A DNA stretch of 21,151 nt from Pseudomonadota bacterium (GTDB lineage: Bacteria; Desulfobacterota; Syntrophobacteria; Syntrophobacterales; Syntrophobacteraceae). Positions 1 through 8,897 of this stretch are shown here, one piece after another (positions within the stretch are counted from its first letter, which is position 1; the number at the start of each line of letters is the position of its first letter). The notes under the pieces are model-generated. The model was not told where the DNA came from and searched no databases. It worked only from the letters and a program-made list of their open reading frames with translations. The DNA is taken from positions 1-21,151 of the forward strand of contig JAEZHY010000123.1 in assembly GCA_023416335.1 (NCBI GenBank), in the 5' to 3' direction. Position numbers and translations under genes: made by a program.

Positions 1-7
1 CCACACC

Positions 8-100
8 GGCACGGTCGGGAAACCGTGCCTCAACTCAAAGGAGGACGGAAGTTTTTCATTCTCGTTCAAACGCGCCGGCGGCTCGGCGGCCCCGCCGGGT
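8..100 (+). repeat. Dispersed intergenic repeat, copy A
   Basis: About 93 bp that recur in inverted orientation at 18905-19003 with roughly 80% identity by eye, and in part at 9548-9585. A 17-nt core (TTTCATTCTCGTTCAAA, 54-70) is identical in all three copies and is followed by a GC-rich CGCGCCGG-like tract. The left end holds a perfect 8-bp hairpin (GGCACGGT 8-15, ACCGTGCC 22-29, 6-nt loop) with no U-tract, so it is not a standard terminator. No coding potential is evident. The copy lies just downstream of the Smr-domain gene. Confidence 0.7.
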
Positions 101-133
101 TCTCCGAGAAAGTGTCATGAACCTGTGCTTTTT

Positions 134-164
134 CAGTTCACTGTTGACCGCTCACTGTTCACTA
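134..164 (-). repeat. GTGAACA-type heptamer array, site 1
   Basis: On the minus strand this reads as four 7-nt units (GTGAACA, GTGAGCG, GTCAACA, GTGAACT) followed by GAAAAAG. It begins a few bases after the Smr gene's stop codon at 168-170. Because the unit is 7 nt and contains TGA, successive copies place stop codons in different reading frames. Related arrays occur at 4131-4164 and 9681-9724, each at the 3' end of a minus-strand gene. Confidence 0.7.
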
Positions 165-167
165 TCT

Positions 168-941
168 TCATCTTGCCGGTGTGAGAAGGGGGCCTTTTGC
201 CTCGTTTTTGCGCAGAAGGACGTAGAAGGCGCCCCAGCCGCCATCGTAGGAACGGGCCGAAGCGAAAGCGAGGACCATTCTCTTGAGCGGTGCATGGGTG
301 AGCCAGGCGACCAGGCTGTTTTTTAGCACGGGCTCCTTGTCCTTCGAGTTGAGCCCCCGTCCGGGTATGATCAGCACGCATCTTTGACGTGCTGCAAAAC
401 TGTCCGCTATCAAGGCGACCACCTCGCTTTTCGCCTGCTGCCGGTTCAGGCCGTGCAGGTCGAGGTGGTCCTGGTAGCTGAAATACCCGTCCCGCAGCTT
501 CTTCAAAACCTCCGGCGAAATTCCCAGCACTGCTCCGTCGATGTATTCATCCGAATAGGAAAGCTCGAAAGGTCCCTCACCGACCACAAGGTCGACCATC
601 CGGGTGTAGGCCTCGATTTCTTCCTGCTGAAGAAAACGGGGATATTTCCTTTCCGGAGGGCGGAAGGGGATCTTTTCCTTCTCGGATCCGGGCATGCGGT
701 TCACGTCAGCCATTGCTTTCTCGAATAGATATCCGTCCTCGATATCGGCAGGAATATCCATCTGAACCGGGTTTGTTTTTTCCGGAACAGTGTCAGAGAC
801 CTCGGAACTTTGAGAATCATTGGAAAAAGTTAGTGCAAGGTGTTGATCTAAATCCCTAAAGGGGGTATAGAATCCTGATGGGGCGTTCTGCCGAGAAGAA
901 CGGCGCATCGATTTCGGGGATTCCCTTTTGCGTTTGTTCAT
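168..941 (-). CDS. Smr (MutS2 C-terminal) domain protein
   Basis: 257 aa. The C-terminal ~90 residues form an Smr domain: the LDLHG motif (residues 160-164) with a QQA helix start, then a core strand with PGRG (193-196), and a GAFYVLLR end strand (237-244). Smr domains are nucleic-acid endonucleases or ribosome-associated nucleases (MutS2, SmrB); this one is stand-alone. The canonical HGxG motif reads PGRG, so the usual second histidine is replaced by proline. Residues 1-100 are basic, then low-complexity and probably disordered. The ATG at 941 has AGAGG 6 nt upstream. The gene is divergent from RNase D, with 61 bp between starts, so promoters must lie in that short gap. Family assignment is firm; the substrate is unknown. 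Confidence 0.85.
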   Translation of the reverse strand: MNKRKRESPKSMRRSSRQNAPSGFYTPFRDLDQHLALTFSNDSQSSEVSDTVPEKTNPVQMDIPADIEDGYLFEKAMADVNRMPGSEKEKIPFRPPERKYPRFLQQEEIEAYTRMVDLVVGEGPFELSYSDEYIDGAVLGISPEVLKKLRDGYFSYQDHLDLHGLNRQQAKSEVVALIADSFAARQRCVLIIPGRGLNSKDKEPVLKNSLVAWLTHAPLKRMVLAFASARSYDGGWGAFYVLLRKNEAKGPLLTPAR

Positions 942-1002
942 TTTCGGCCTCTCTTCCTTCCCTGAAAATATAGAATAGGAGATTTAGACAGGAAACGTCC
1001 AT

Positions 1003-1899
1003 ATGGATATGACCCCAATAGCTGTCATCGAGCAACAGACTGATTTTTATAACCTTATCGAGACACTGGAACAGGCTTCCCACATCTCCGTCGATACTGA
1101 ATCCAACAGTTTCTACGCATATTATAACAAGATTTGCCTGATACAGGTATCAACCGAGTCGCATGACTACATTATCGACCCTTTTGCACTGGGCGATCTT
1201 ACGGAATTTGGGAGAGTACTCTCTAATCCCGGCATAGAAAAGATCTTCCATGCCGCCCCGAACGACATCGCGGGACTGAGGCGCGATTTCAAGTTCAAAG
1301 TCGAAAACATCTTCGACACGTCCATTGCCGCCAAGGTACTCGGTTACAGGCAACTCGGACTGGCCCGAATCCTCAACGAGCATTTCGGGGTGAGCCTGAA
1401 CAAGAAATGGCAGCGCTACGACTGGGGGAAACGTCCGCTTCGGCAGGAACAGCTTGATTACGCACGCCTGGACACGCATTACCTTCTTCCTCTCCGGCAC
1501 CGTCTGGCTGCCGAACTGCAGGCAAAGGACCTCTGGGAATCCGCCAGGGAAGCGTTCGGGAAGGTCTGCGAGCAGGTGATTCACGAAAAGAATTTCCGCC
1601 CCGGAGATTTCCTGCATATCTGCGGGGCTCAGTCACTGGACGTTGAAGGTAAACGCGTGCTCAAAGCCCTTTACCTCTTCCGAGAAAACGAGGCCCGCAG
1701 ACGCGACCGCGCCCCTTTCCGAATCCTGACGAACGAAACGCTCCTGCGGCTTGCGCTCCAGCGACCGAAAAGCATCCAGGATTTTTCGAAAATCAAGGGC
1801 ATTCCCCGTACATACAACAATTCTCGAGCGGCCTTTTCGCTCCTGGAAGTAATCCGTAAGAACGAGGGGCATGGAGAGGACGCCGCTTTTCAGCGTTAA
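1003..1899 (+). CDS. rnd: Ribonuclease D (3'-5' exoribonuclease)
   Basis: 298 aa; usual RNase D length is 290-390 aa. The DEDDy exonuclease domain spans about residues 5-175, with D31 and E33 in VDTES (Exo I), D88 in HAAPNDIAGL (Exo II), and Y153 with D157 in DYARLDTHYL (Exo III). An HRDC-like helical domain follows at about 205-285, so only one HRDC is visible. RNase D trims 3' ends of tRNA and other small RNAs in the cytoplasm using two metal ions. AGGAAA lies 8 nt before the ATG at 1003; an in-frame ATG at 1009 is an alternative. It is divergent from the Smr gene and followed after 121 bp by the YcaO gene. Confidence 0.92.
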   Translation: MDMTPIAVIEQQTDFYNLIETLEQASHISVDTESNSFYAYYNKICLIQVSTESHDYIIDPFALGDLTEFGRVLSNPGIEKIFHAAPNDIAGLRRDFKFKVENIFDTSIAAKVLGYRQLGLARILNEHFGVSLNKKWQRYDWGKRPLRQEQLDYARLDTHYLLPLRHRLAAELQAKDLWESAREAFGKVCEQVIHEKNFRPGDFLHICGAQSLDVEGKRVLKALYLFRENEARRRDRAPFRILTNETLLRLALQRPKSIQDFSKIKGIPRTYNNSRAAFSLLEVIRKNEGHGEDAAFQR

Positions 1900-2020
1900 A
1901 GATATTGCCGGTTAGCCCGCTCCGAAAGGCGTTCGATACCCGCCGTTCCACCAATTCCGTCCAGTATATTTCGCCGCTGAGGACAGAGGCTTCCGCTTCC
2001 AACATTCCAAGGGAGAATTC

Positions 2021-3763
2021 ATGAAATCCAACATCGAGATCAAAGACAGCCTCAAGACGTACAGCCACGACCAGGATAAGGTCAGGAATCCGGAACAGAC
2101 AATAGCCTGGGTACGGGAACGCCTCGGCAAACTGGACATGAGGGTCCTGGCAAAAACGGTTCGAATAGACACGGGCCGGCTCGATATACCTGTCTACATC
2201 AGCCTTTGTGGTGAGGACGCAACGCGGTTCACCGGCACCAAGAAACAGATGGGCAAGGGTGCGACACCCCAGCAGTCCGAAGCGAGCGCCCTGATGGAGC
2301 TGATGGAGCGTTTCAGCTTCTTTTCCTTCATCCACCAGTTCCCGTTCCCCCTTTACCGCCACAGCGACCTGGACGATTTCGCTGTCACAGTCGAGGACCT
2401 GAAGAAATCCGTGTTCGACAGCACAACGCCGACCGAACTGTGCCGATCGTTTCTCGACGATCTCCCGCTCAGGTGGGTGAAAGCGTATAACCTGACGCTC
2501 GGGAAAGAGCAGTGGGCCCCGATCGACTGGTTTTATATGATCAACGAATACAACGGACCGGCTTCCGGCAATACGCTCGAAGAGGCCATGCTGCAGAGTC
2601 TCTGCGAAGTGGTCGAAAGACACGTCGGATCGATTATCTGCCACGATGAACTTGTGACCCCTGAAATCGACATCGATTCACTCCGGGATCCCGCTTCGAT
2701 CGAACTCGTAAGGAAATTCCAGTCCAAGGGCATCAAACTGTTCCTGCGGGATTTCTCACTCGATACGGGCATCCCCACCGTGGGCGTGCTCGCGTACGAT
2801 CCGGCTACTTTCCCGGAGAAAAGCGAAATCGTGTTTACCGCGGGAACGACGTCCAATCCCGAGAAATCGCTCTGCCGCGCACTGACCGAAGTGGCGCAGC
2901 TTGCAGGCGACTTTGAGAACAGGACTTCCTACCGGCCAACGCTTCCCAAGTATGCAAACCTCGAGGAAGCCGCGTACATGATGAAAAGCAGCGGGAAGGT
3001 TTCGATCTACGATCTTCCGAATCTCGACGACAACAACATGCGTATCGAACTCGAACGCTGCACGGCGGCACTTGCGCGAATCGGCCTGCAGACACTGGTC
3101 GCAAACGTCACGCACCCGACGCTCCAGGTTCCCGCTGTCTACACAATGATCCCCGGAGCGCATTTCCTCGACCATACGCGCAACACCGATTTCCCGCAGC
3201 ATGCGGCACGGACCATGCTGCGCGGCCTGCCCGAGGACCAGGTCGTGCACCAGATGGAGCGGCTGCTCTCGACCTTCGGCGCGCGCTACGACCTGACTTT
3301 TTTCCTTGCCCACAGCCTGGAGCTGGAAGGCAGATGCGATGCGGCCCTCAAGCTGCTGAAGGCCTCGCTGGAACAGTCGCCGGATGAGGTGGAAATCGGG
3401 AGCATATACGTCCACATCGCTTCCTGCCATAAGGACCTGGAACAGTACGAAGAGGCCCTGGAGGCTTTGCGGCTTGCCGAAGAGGCAAATCCGGAACTCA
3501 AGGAAATCTATAACTTGCGCGGGTTTTGCTACTACAAGCTGAAGAAGCACAACGAAGCGATCGCGGCATTCGAGCGGGCAATCGACCTCGATCCCGGATC
3601 GGCGATCGATTATGCAAACATCGGCTCCAACCTGAGAGAACTCGGCCACAAGGAAGAAGCGATAAAACTCTATAAGATAGCTTTGGAACTCGATCCGGAC
3701 ATCGAATTTGCCCGGGTGAGCATGGAAAAACTGCAGGCGGAGTTGCCGGTGGCGAAAGGCTAG
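2021..3763 (+). CDS. YcaO-domain protein with C-terminal TPR repeats
   Basis: 580 aa. Residues 1-410 form a YcaO domain, the ATP-dependent enzyme class that phosphorylates amide backbones to make azolines, thioamides or amidines. The three ATP/Mg-binding segments are visible: SEASALMELMER (86-97), SGNTLEEAMLQSLCEVVER (182-200) and AGTTSNPEKSLCRALTE (274-290). Residues 425-565 hold about four tetratricopeptide repeats, for example AIAAFERAIDLDPGSA and AIKLYKIALELDP, a protein-binding scaffold. No proline-rich YcaO C-terminus is seen because the TPR block occupies that end. The N-terminal layout resembles the YcaO of methanogens that thioamidates McrA, but no TfuA partner, E1-like protein or short precursor peptide was seen nearby. 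GGGAGA lies about 7 nt before the ATG. Substrate unknown; E. coli YcaO also lacks an obvious peptide partner. Confidence 0.88.
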   Translation: MKSNIEIKDSLKTYSHDQDKVRNPEQTIAWVRERLGKLDMRVLAKTVRIDTGRLDIPVYISLCGEDATRFTGTKKQMGKGATPQQSEASALMELMERFSFFSFIHQFPFPLYRHSDLDDFAVTVEDLKKSVFDSTTPTELCRSFLDDLPLRWVKAYNLTLGKEQWAPIDWFYMINEYNGPASGNTLEEAMLQSLCEVVERHVGSIICHDELVTPEIDIDSLRDPASIELVRKFQSKGIKLFLRDFSLDTGIPTVGVLAYDPATFPEKSEIVFTAGTTSNPEKSLCRALTEVAQLAGDFENRTSYRPTLPKYANLEEAAYMMKSSGKVSIYDLPNLDDNNMRIELERCTAALARIGLQTLVANVTHPTLQVPAVYTMIPGAHFLDHTRNTDFPQHAARTMLRGLPEDQVVHQMERLLSTFGARYDLTFFLAHSLELEGRCDAALKLLKASLEQSPDEVEIGSIYVHIASCHKDLEQYEEALEALRLAEEANPELKEIYNLRGFCYYKLKKHNEAIAAFERAIDLDPGSAIDYANIGSNLRELGHKEEAIKLYKIALELDPDIEFARVSMEKLQAELPVAKG

Positions 3764-4130
3764 AGAGTAACCGAATCTTGATTATTCAATAATTCACACC
3801 GGGAACCAGGCTTCCGGGCGGATTAATTGTGAATTCAAGACCTTAAAACCTTGGATCCCGGCTCAAAAGCACTGCCGGGATGACGGGATTGGCGGCTCTG
3901 TCGAAAAATGCCCGGGAACCCGGTCCATCTCCATTTGGGCAACAGCCTCCGGACCTTGGGCACCCCGCCCCCGGAAGCTCCAGCTTCCCTTTGTTCCGAT
4001 AAACGGACGGTGGGCACGATAATGCCCGTGCCCACCCTACCGGCCCCACCGTTCACTATTTCGGCGCCCGGATTTAAGATCTCAATCTCCGAGTATCGGA
4101 TGGACCAGGGACCTCGGCGGGTTTCTTCTT
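3764..4130. other. Gene-free region with several stem-loops
   Basis: Convergent intergenic space after the YcaO gene (+) and the UPF0182 gene (-). It contains AATTCACA (3791-3798) paired with TGTGAATT (3828-3835); a hairpin GGAAGCT/AGCTTCC at 3973-3988; and a perfect 9-bp hairpin GGTGGGCAC (4009-4017) with GTGCCCACC (4028-4036). A stretch near 3853-3885 (GGATCCCGGCTCAAAAGCA, then CGGGATGACGG) resembles the minus strand near 18870-18910, so part of it is dispersed repeat. None of the stems has a convincing U-tract. No credible ORF is present. Confidence 0.6.
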
Positions 4131-4164
4131 TTTCAGTTCACAGCTCACTGTTCACAGTTCACTT
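4131..4164 (-). repeat. GTGAACA-type heptamer array, site 2
   Basis: On the minus strand: GTGAACT, GTGAACA, GTGAGCT, GTGAACT, then GAAAAAG. It starts about 6 nt beyond the UPF0182 stop codon (4170-4172). It has the same unit, order and A-rich end as the array at 134-164, and puts TGA triplets in all three frames directly after the gene. Confidence 0.7.
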
Positions 4165-4169
4165 CTCGG

Positions 4170-6803
4170 CTACTTCGGCGCCGAACTCTCACCCGGCGGC
4201 TTTGCCGGCGTTAGGGGCGCATAGCGCTTCTCCGCGCGTTCGACCTCGGTTTTGATCTTTTCCCGCACTTCCGTGTAGGCTTCCTCAAGTGAGGGCGCCA
4301 TGACCACAAATTGCCCCTGGCTGACGATCAGGCGCTTCAACTCCGGAATATTCAGCTTCGTTGACGATCGCAGATAAACCGCCTGGATATAGAGAATCAC
4401 GTTTTTGACGGGAATGATCAGCATCCGGCCTCTGTCCACCTGAGACCCTACCTGCCCCCAGAGGGTAAACTGCTGAGAGATTTTGGGGTCCTGATTGATG
4501 AGCGCATATATCTGGGACGGACCGTAAACGAGTTCCCCCTTCGGGAAGTTGAAAACGATTATCTTCCCATAGTTTGGGCGGTCGCAGTCGACCAGGGTCA
4601 GTGCCCGCAGGTTGTCCCGCGCCAGAGGGCTCATCGGCTGGAGCAGCAGGAAGTCAAATCTTCCCGGCTCAATAATGTCGACGGTAAGATAGTAGGGTTC
4701 GGTCGCGGCGGCTTTCGTTCCCTTGAAAGTACTCGCGAAATCCCAGATATCCTCATGCTGATAGAAGGTTTCCGGGTCTGTCATGTGGTATTTCCGGTAA
4801 ATATCCATCTGGATTTGGAAGATATCCTGCGGATAACGCACGTGAGGCTTGAGTTCCTCCGGCATTTTCTCCGCTTCCTGAAAAACTCCGGGATAGATTC
4901 GGCTGTATGCATTGATTATGGGGTCTTTTGGATCGAAGATGTAGAAATTGACATCGCCGTTGTAGGCATCCACGACGATTTTCACGGAATTCCGGATATA
5001 GTTCAACTCGCCGCCGGTGTCCGTCTTGAAGGGCATGGATATGGGCCAGTGGTTTGAAGCCGTATAGGCGTCCTGAATCCAGTAGAGCCTCTGATTCGTA
5101 ACGACCAGGTATGGAAATCGATCGAGAAGGAGATACGGCGCAAGAATCTGGATGCGTTCTCGAATATTTTGCCTGAAAAGCACCCGTGATTTTGGGTTCA
5201 TCTTGGCTGTGAAGAGGAGATTGCGGTCCCAGAAATGGACGGAGAAGACAAAACGCCTGAAAATCGAATCGATCGGGACCCCGCCTGTGCCGCTGTATGA
5301 GGTCATCACATTGGAAATTCCCTTGGGGAAGTTCAATTCGCCGAAGTCGTTCGGAGCAATTACGTAATCATTATTGACCTGTCCGAAGTAAATTTCCGGC
5401 TGCTCGATCTTAAACCCGTAATCGGATTCGGGAGGTATGCCGCGAATGAACCATATCATCGCCTCATCGCCCCCCTGGCTCGCAGGGGTCATTACGGGGC
5501 CGAATCCGTGCGTGTACATGAAACGCTGGTTGACCCAGTTCCGGGCAGCTTCCGGAAGCTGGCTGTGCGGCAGTTCCCGCGCGGCGAGGAACACCTGCTG
5601 ATAGAGATTGTTTACCGTATACCGGTCGACATGGACGGTGGGAAAATCATAGTACGTCCGCAATTCCTGGAGTTGCTTGAAGACAACGTCCAGGATGTCG
5701 CCGTCCCAGACCGGGATGTTCCTGAGGGTCGTCTTAATGTCCGGTATGGACAGCTCTGCAGGGACTTGTTCGGGATAAAAGTCCCGGGTTTCGACCTCTT
5801 CCAGCCTGTAGGATGCAAGAGTTGATTTGATGTTGTTATTAATATAGGGGAGTTCCTTTGCCAGTTCGTTCGGCTTGACTATGTATTTTTCCACAATGCC
5901 GGGAATGAAATCCGAGTACCGCACGAATACCGCCAGTATCGTGAGGGCTGCAGCGATGCCGACTATCTTGACCTGCTTATGGGTGTTGATGAGGTAGGCA
6001 AAAGACAGGGCCGTCGCAGCGAGCAGTGCGATACAGATCCAGATAAATACGAATACGACATTCATTTCCACGTAACCGGGACCGTAAAACAGCGGAAGGT
6101 GGGTAGTCGTATAAAGTAAGCCGTACCGCTGCAGCAGGAAGTTCCAGATTTCGATCAGGAACACCAGGAGAACAACGATGTTCAAGTGAATCATCGCCCC
6201 TATGTGGAGCCGTCTTTCCTGGCGCGCCAGGATGCGTCTCTCGATCCAGTAAAGGGATGCAAGCCCGGCAAGGAGAATGCCGAAGGTGATGAGCAGGCGC
6301 CGCTGTATATGGATATAGATGGGGTATGAAAAAAGATAGTAACTGATTTCTTTGCCATAGACCGGGTCGGCAATTCCTGAGTTTGGAGCGAAGAGGAAGA
6401 GGAGAAACGATTCCCATTCGCGGTAGAGCGGAAGGGCGATCATCACGGCCAGTATGATCGAAAGTGGTGTGTATATCCACATCGAGCCCGTTCGGAACAT
6501 GACGAGCAGATTACGGTAGGATGTTTGCGAATCAGGGGAATCGGGCGGGTGCGTCGAACCCAGGTACCGGGAGGCGACCCAGAAATTCAGAAAGAAGATC
6601 AGAAAGAAGAATAGGGAAACCGCGGCAAAGACTGCGTACTTGTACAGGAACCGCTGCCAGAAGTAAGCTTCGTAGCCGACGGACGCGAACCACCAGATTT
6701 CGATGATGAAGTCCGAGAAGAAATAGGAGAGCCCCATAAAGATGAAAAACAGGACGATTGCGGCCGCGGCCAGAATGGCCGGCCATCGCTTCCACTGAGC
6801 CAT
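4170..6803 (-). CDS. UPF0182 (COG1615) family membrane protein
   Basis: 877 aa, close to the 890-1000 aa usual for the family. About seven hydrophobic segments lie in the N-terminal third (approximately residues 8-30, 56-78, 113-133, 165-185, 210-230, 250-275 and 285-303). A large soluble domain follows to the C-terminus, presumably outside the cytoplasmic membrane. Family-typical features include the IEIWWFASVGYEAYFW segment (34-49) after the first membrane helix, and many aromatic and proline residues in the soluble part. The biochemical function is unknown. The start is well placed: AAGGAG lies 7 nt before the ATG at 6803. The C-terminal tail is rich in Pro and Lys and ends next to a heptamer array. 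Confidence 0.9.
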   Translation of the reverse strand: MAQWKRWPAILAAAAIVLFFIFMGLSYFFSDFIIEIWWFASVGYEAYFWQRFLYKYAVFAAVSLFFFLIFFLNFWVASRYLGSTHPPDSPDSQTSYRNLLVMFRTGSMWIYTPLSIILAVMIALPLYREWESFLLFLFAPNSGIADPVYGKEISYYLFSYPIYIHIQRRLLITFGILLAGLASLYWIERRILARQERRLHIGAMIHLNIVVLLVFLIEIWNFLLQRYGLLYTTTHLPLFYGPGYVEMNVVFVFIWICIALLAATALSFAYLINTHKQVKIVGIAAALTILAVFVRYSDFIPGIVEKYIVKPNELAKELPYINNNIKSTLASYRLEEVETRDFYPEQVPAELSIPDIKTTLRNIPVWDGDILDVVFKQLQELRTYYDFPTVHVDRYTVNNLYQQVFLAARELPHSQLPEAARNWVNQRFMYTHGFGPVMTPASQGGDEAMIWFIRGIPPESDYGFKIEQPEIYFGQVNNDYVIAPNDFGELNFPKGISNVMTSYSGTGGVPIDSIFRRFVFSVHFWDRNLLFTAKMNPKSRVLFRQNIRERIQILAPYLLLDRFPYLVVTNQRLYWIQDAYTASNHWPISMPFKTDTGGELNYIRNSVKIVVDAYNGDVNFYIFDPKDPIINAYSRIYPGVFQEAEKMPEELKPHVRYPQDIFQIQMDIYRKYHMTDPETFYQHEDIWDFASTFKGTKAAATEPYYLTVDIIEPGRFDFLLLQPMSPLARDNLRALTLVDCDRPNYGKIIVFNFPKGELVYGPSQIYALINQDPKISQQFTLWGQVGSQVDRGRMLIIPVKNVILYIQAVYLRSSTKLNIPELKRLIVSQGQFVVMAPSLEEAYTEVREKIKTEVERAEKRYAPLTPAKPPGESSAPK

Positions 6804-6924
6804 TCCATTCTCCTTGACGGGAGGAAGAGGCTGCCGGATAGAGGGCGAGAATCATTGCTTGCGCCCTGTTCCGGAGACCTGCTGCACAGGCGATGCAAAT
6901 ATCAATGAACATGCATACTTCGTA

Positions 6925-7731
6925 TCAGACGCGCAGTTCCGATGCCCTCCGGAGTATTCCGGTCTTCTCCAGCCAGGCGCGGCTGGAAGAAACGAGGAAT
7001 GGGCCGTTCAACAGGTTTTCCTTGTTATAGACAAACGGCTTTCCGGAAAGGCTCAGCATAATGCCGCCCGCAGCGGTCACAATGGCCTGCCCTGCCGCAG
7101 TGTCCCATTCCCAGGTTGGACCGAAGCGAGGGTAGAAATCCGCTTCCCCGGCCGCTACTGCGCAGAACTTGAGTGCGCTTCCCCGGCTTATGATTTCATG
7201 AGACGGGATAAGTTCGAGCAGATGTTCAAGCCCGGGAGCGGGATGCGACCGGCTCCTCACGATGCGCACCGGGCTTTCTGCCGGGGCATCGGCCACCTTC
7301 AGCCGTTTGCGTCCGTTCGCGGATTCCTCCCAGCAGCCTTCTCCGACTTTGCCCAGGAAGAGCCGGTTCTGTACCGGAATATATATCAAGCCCAGTACGG
7401 GCGCCGTGCCTTCAATGAGAGCTATGTTTATCGTAAACTCGCCGTTTCGTTTGACGAATTCCTTTGTACCGTCGAGCGGATCGACCAGCCAGAACCGGGG
7501 CCATGTGCATCTGATGTCGAACGGGACCTCCCGTCCCTCTTCGGAAAGAACCGGAATTTCCGGGAATCTTGACCGCAGTGCATCCGCAATTATCCGGTGC
7601 GAGCGTTTGTCCGCCAAAGTAAGAGGGGAATGGTCTTCCTTTCGTTCCACCTCGAATTCCGTGTCATAAACCTCAAGAATGGCCTTCCCGGCCTCCCTCG
7701 CGATACCCGCAAGGAAATCTAAATCCTGCAT
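6925..7731 (-). CDS. cysQ: CysQ-like 3'(2'),5'-bisphosphate nucleotidase
   Basis: 268 aa, usual for the inositol monophosphatase superfamily. Metal-binding residues are in place: E65 in LSEEGRE, D84 and D87 in WLVDPLDGTKEF, and D210 in WEWDTAAGQAIVTAAGG. The DGTKEFVKRNGEFTINIALI stretch is characteristic of CysQ rather than plain inositol monophosphatases. The expected reaction is hydrolysis of PAP (or PAPS) to AMP, clearing a by-product of sulfate activation and sulfotransfer in the cytoplasm. An ATG at 7737 adds two residues, but AAGG touches it directly and is 6 nt from the ATG at 7731, so the second is preferred. It sits 9-15 nt after the methyltransferase stop, so the two are probably translated from one message. 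Confidence 0.9.
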   Translation of the reverse strand: MQDLDFLAGIAREAGKAILEVYDTEFEVERKEDHSPLTLADKRSHRIIADALRSRFPEIPVLSEEGREVPFDIRCTWPRFWLVDPLDGTKEFVKRNGEFTINIALIEGTAPVLGLIYIPVQNRLFLGKVGEGCWEESANGRKRLKVADAPAESPVRIVRSRSHPAPGLEHLLELIPSHEIISRGSALKFCAVAAGEADFYPRFGPTWEWDTAAGQAIVTAAGGIMLSLSGKPFVYNKENLLNGPFLVSSSRAWLEKTGILRRASELRV

Positions 7732-7746
7732 GATCATCCTTTTCGT

Positions 7747-8688
7747 TCAGCGCTCCGCCCTGATGAACTGGCTGCGGATCAACTCAAAATGGTTCCTGTG
7801 ATTCCTGATTTTCCACCAGACTTCTCCGTTGCGGGAAATCTCCCAGGGAGGCCCGATGCCCTCCCGCCCCTCGGACAGCAAGTGGGCGATATTCTCTATC
7901 CCCCATCCTGAAAACGGTCCGTCCCGGCTTCCGCCAAGCCAGTTTTCAGGGGGGCTTACCTCCTCCGACCATGAAAACGGGTCGGATATAAGCATCCGGC
8001 AGCCTTCGGCCCGTGCAACACGGTTAGCCTCGAGGAGGTGTTCCATCGGCCGCGGAATCTTGTCGAGCAGGTTTAGAGAGGCAACCTGGGAAAAAAAGCC
8101 CGCGCGGAAGGGCAGTGCCTGCACGTCGGCAACGATGAACTCCAAATTTTCCGAATTCCACGATATTGGCAGTTTGAACGTCTTTTCGGTTTGGATGTTC
8201 CCTTCCTCACGGAGGTAAAATATGAGTTCACGCGTATTCATCAGCCGGCGGGCGGCAGAGATGAAATTCTCGGAGAGGTCCACGCCGACTGCAAATTCAC
8301 ATTTGCGCGCCATCTCGAAGGTGAATCTCCCGGTCGCGCAGCCGGCATCGAGCCCGAAGCCGGATGTGCAGGTAAGCTGTTCGGCCCATTCGTCGTAAGC
8401 AGGTGTGGCTCCGGGGTCTTCGAACAGATCGGCGTAATGGCTCCAAATATAAGCCGACAACAAATCCGGCCTTTCGTACCGCTCGACCGGCCCTGGCGGA
8501 TGTTCCGCCGAGGGGGGAACAAGTCGGGCGATGCCTCGCGCTACAGGGTAGGAATTCCCGCAATTCGGGCACTCGATTCGGCCGGTAAGGATTTCCCCAC
8601 CGGCCGAATCGGCGTGCCTCAAATGCAAGCGATTCTCTTCCGGCAGGCAAGCCGGGCAGATAAGAAATTCGACTATGTCCCTCTTCAT
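7747..8688 (-). CDS. SAM-dependent methyltransferase with N-terminal zinc ribbon
   Basis: 313 aa. Residues 8-58 form a Trm112/RlmA-like zinc ribbon with C11-x2-C14 and C40-x2-C43. A class I methyltransferase fold follows: motif I GLDAGCATGRF (111-121), an acidic residue at D137 in VGVDLSE, and a motif with ADVQALPF and a LLDKIPRP stretch. The substrate cannot be told from sequence; RNA, quinone or small-molecule methylation are all possible. A short extra stretch rich in charged residues sits before the ADVQALPF motif. The ATG at 8688 has only a weak upstream GGCG element. It is the first gene of a pair with the cysQ-like gene, and is divergent from the DUF4337 gene. Confidence 0.8.
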   Translation of the reverse strand: MKRDIVEFLICPACLPEENRLHLRHADSAGGEILTGRIECPNCGNSYPVARGIARLVPPSAEHPPGPVERYERPDLLSAYIWSHYADLFEDPGATPAYDEWAEQLTCTSGFGLDAGCATGRFTFEMARKCEFAVGVDLSENFISAARRLMNTRELIFYLREEGNIQTEKTFKLPISWNSENLEFIVADVQALPFRAGFFSQVASLNLLDKIPRPMEHLLEANRVARAEGCRMLISDPFSWSEEVSPPENWLGGSRDGPFSGWGIENIAHLLSEGREGIGPPWEISRNGEVWWKIRNHRNHFELIRSQFIRAER

Positions 8689-8819
8689 TACGCCGTATTC
8701 TATTTAAAGTTTGTTTCACCGCCGCGGATCGCGCACTCTGCTTCATGCATCTCCGCAGTTCAGATATACTAATCACGTGAGCATGCAAATAAAATCGCAG
8801 ACGGAACCGTTTTTTCTAT

Positions 8820-8849
8820 TTGCGGTTTGGGAAAAGGTACTCATATTCT
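8820..8849 (+). promoter_or_regulatory. Weak sigma70-like promoter candidate
   Basis: TTGCGG (8820-8825), an 18-nt spacer, and TATTCT (8844-8849), placed about 50 bp before the DUF4337-type gene. Both boxes deviate from consensus, so this is a suggestion only. Confidence 0.25.
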
Positions 8850-8897
8850 TGGACTATTGCCCTCGGACGAGCAAAAACAGACATTGAGGAGTAAAGA

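Noticed and set aside
8..29. Hairpin considered as a terminator
   Set aside because: No U-tract on either strand, and it belongs to a dispersed repeat.
1793..2644. 283-aa minus-strand ORF
   Set aside because: Shadow across the RNase D end and YcaO start; no family features and it conflicts with two well-supported genes.
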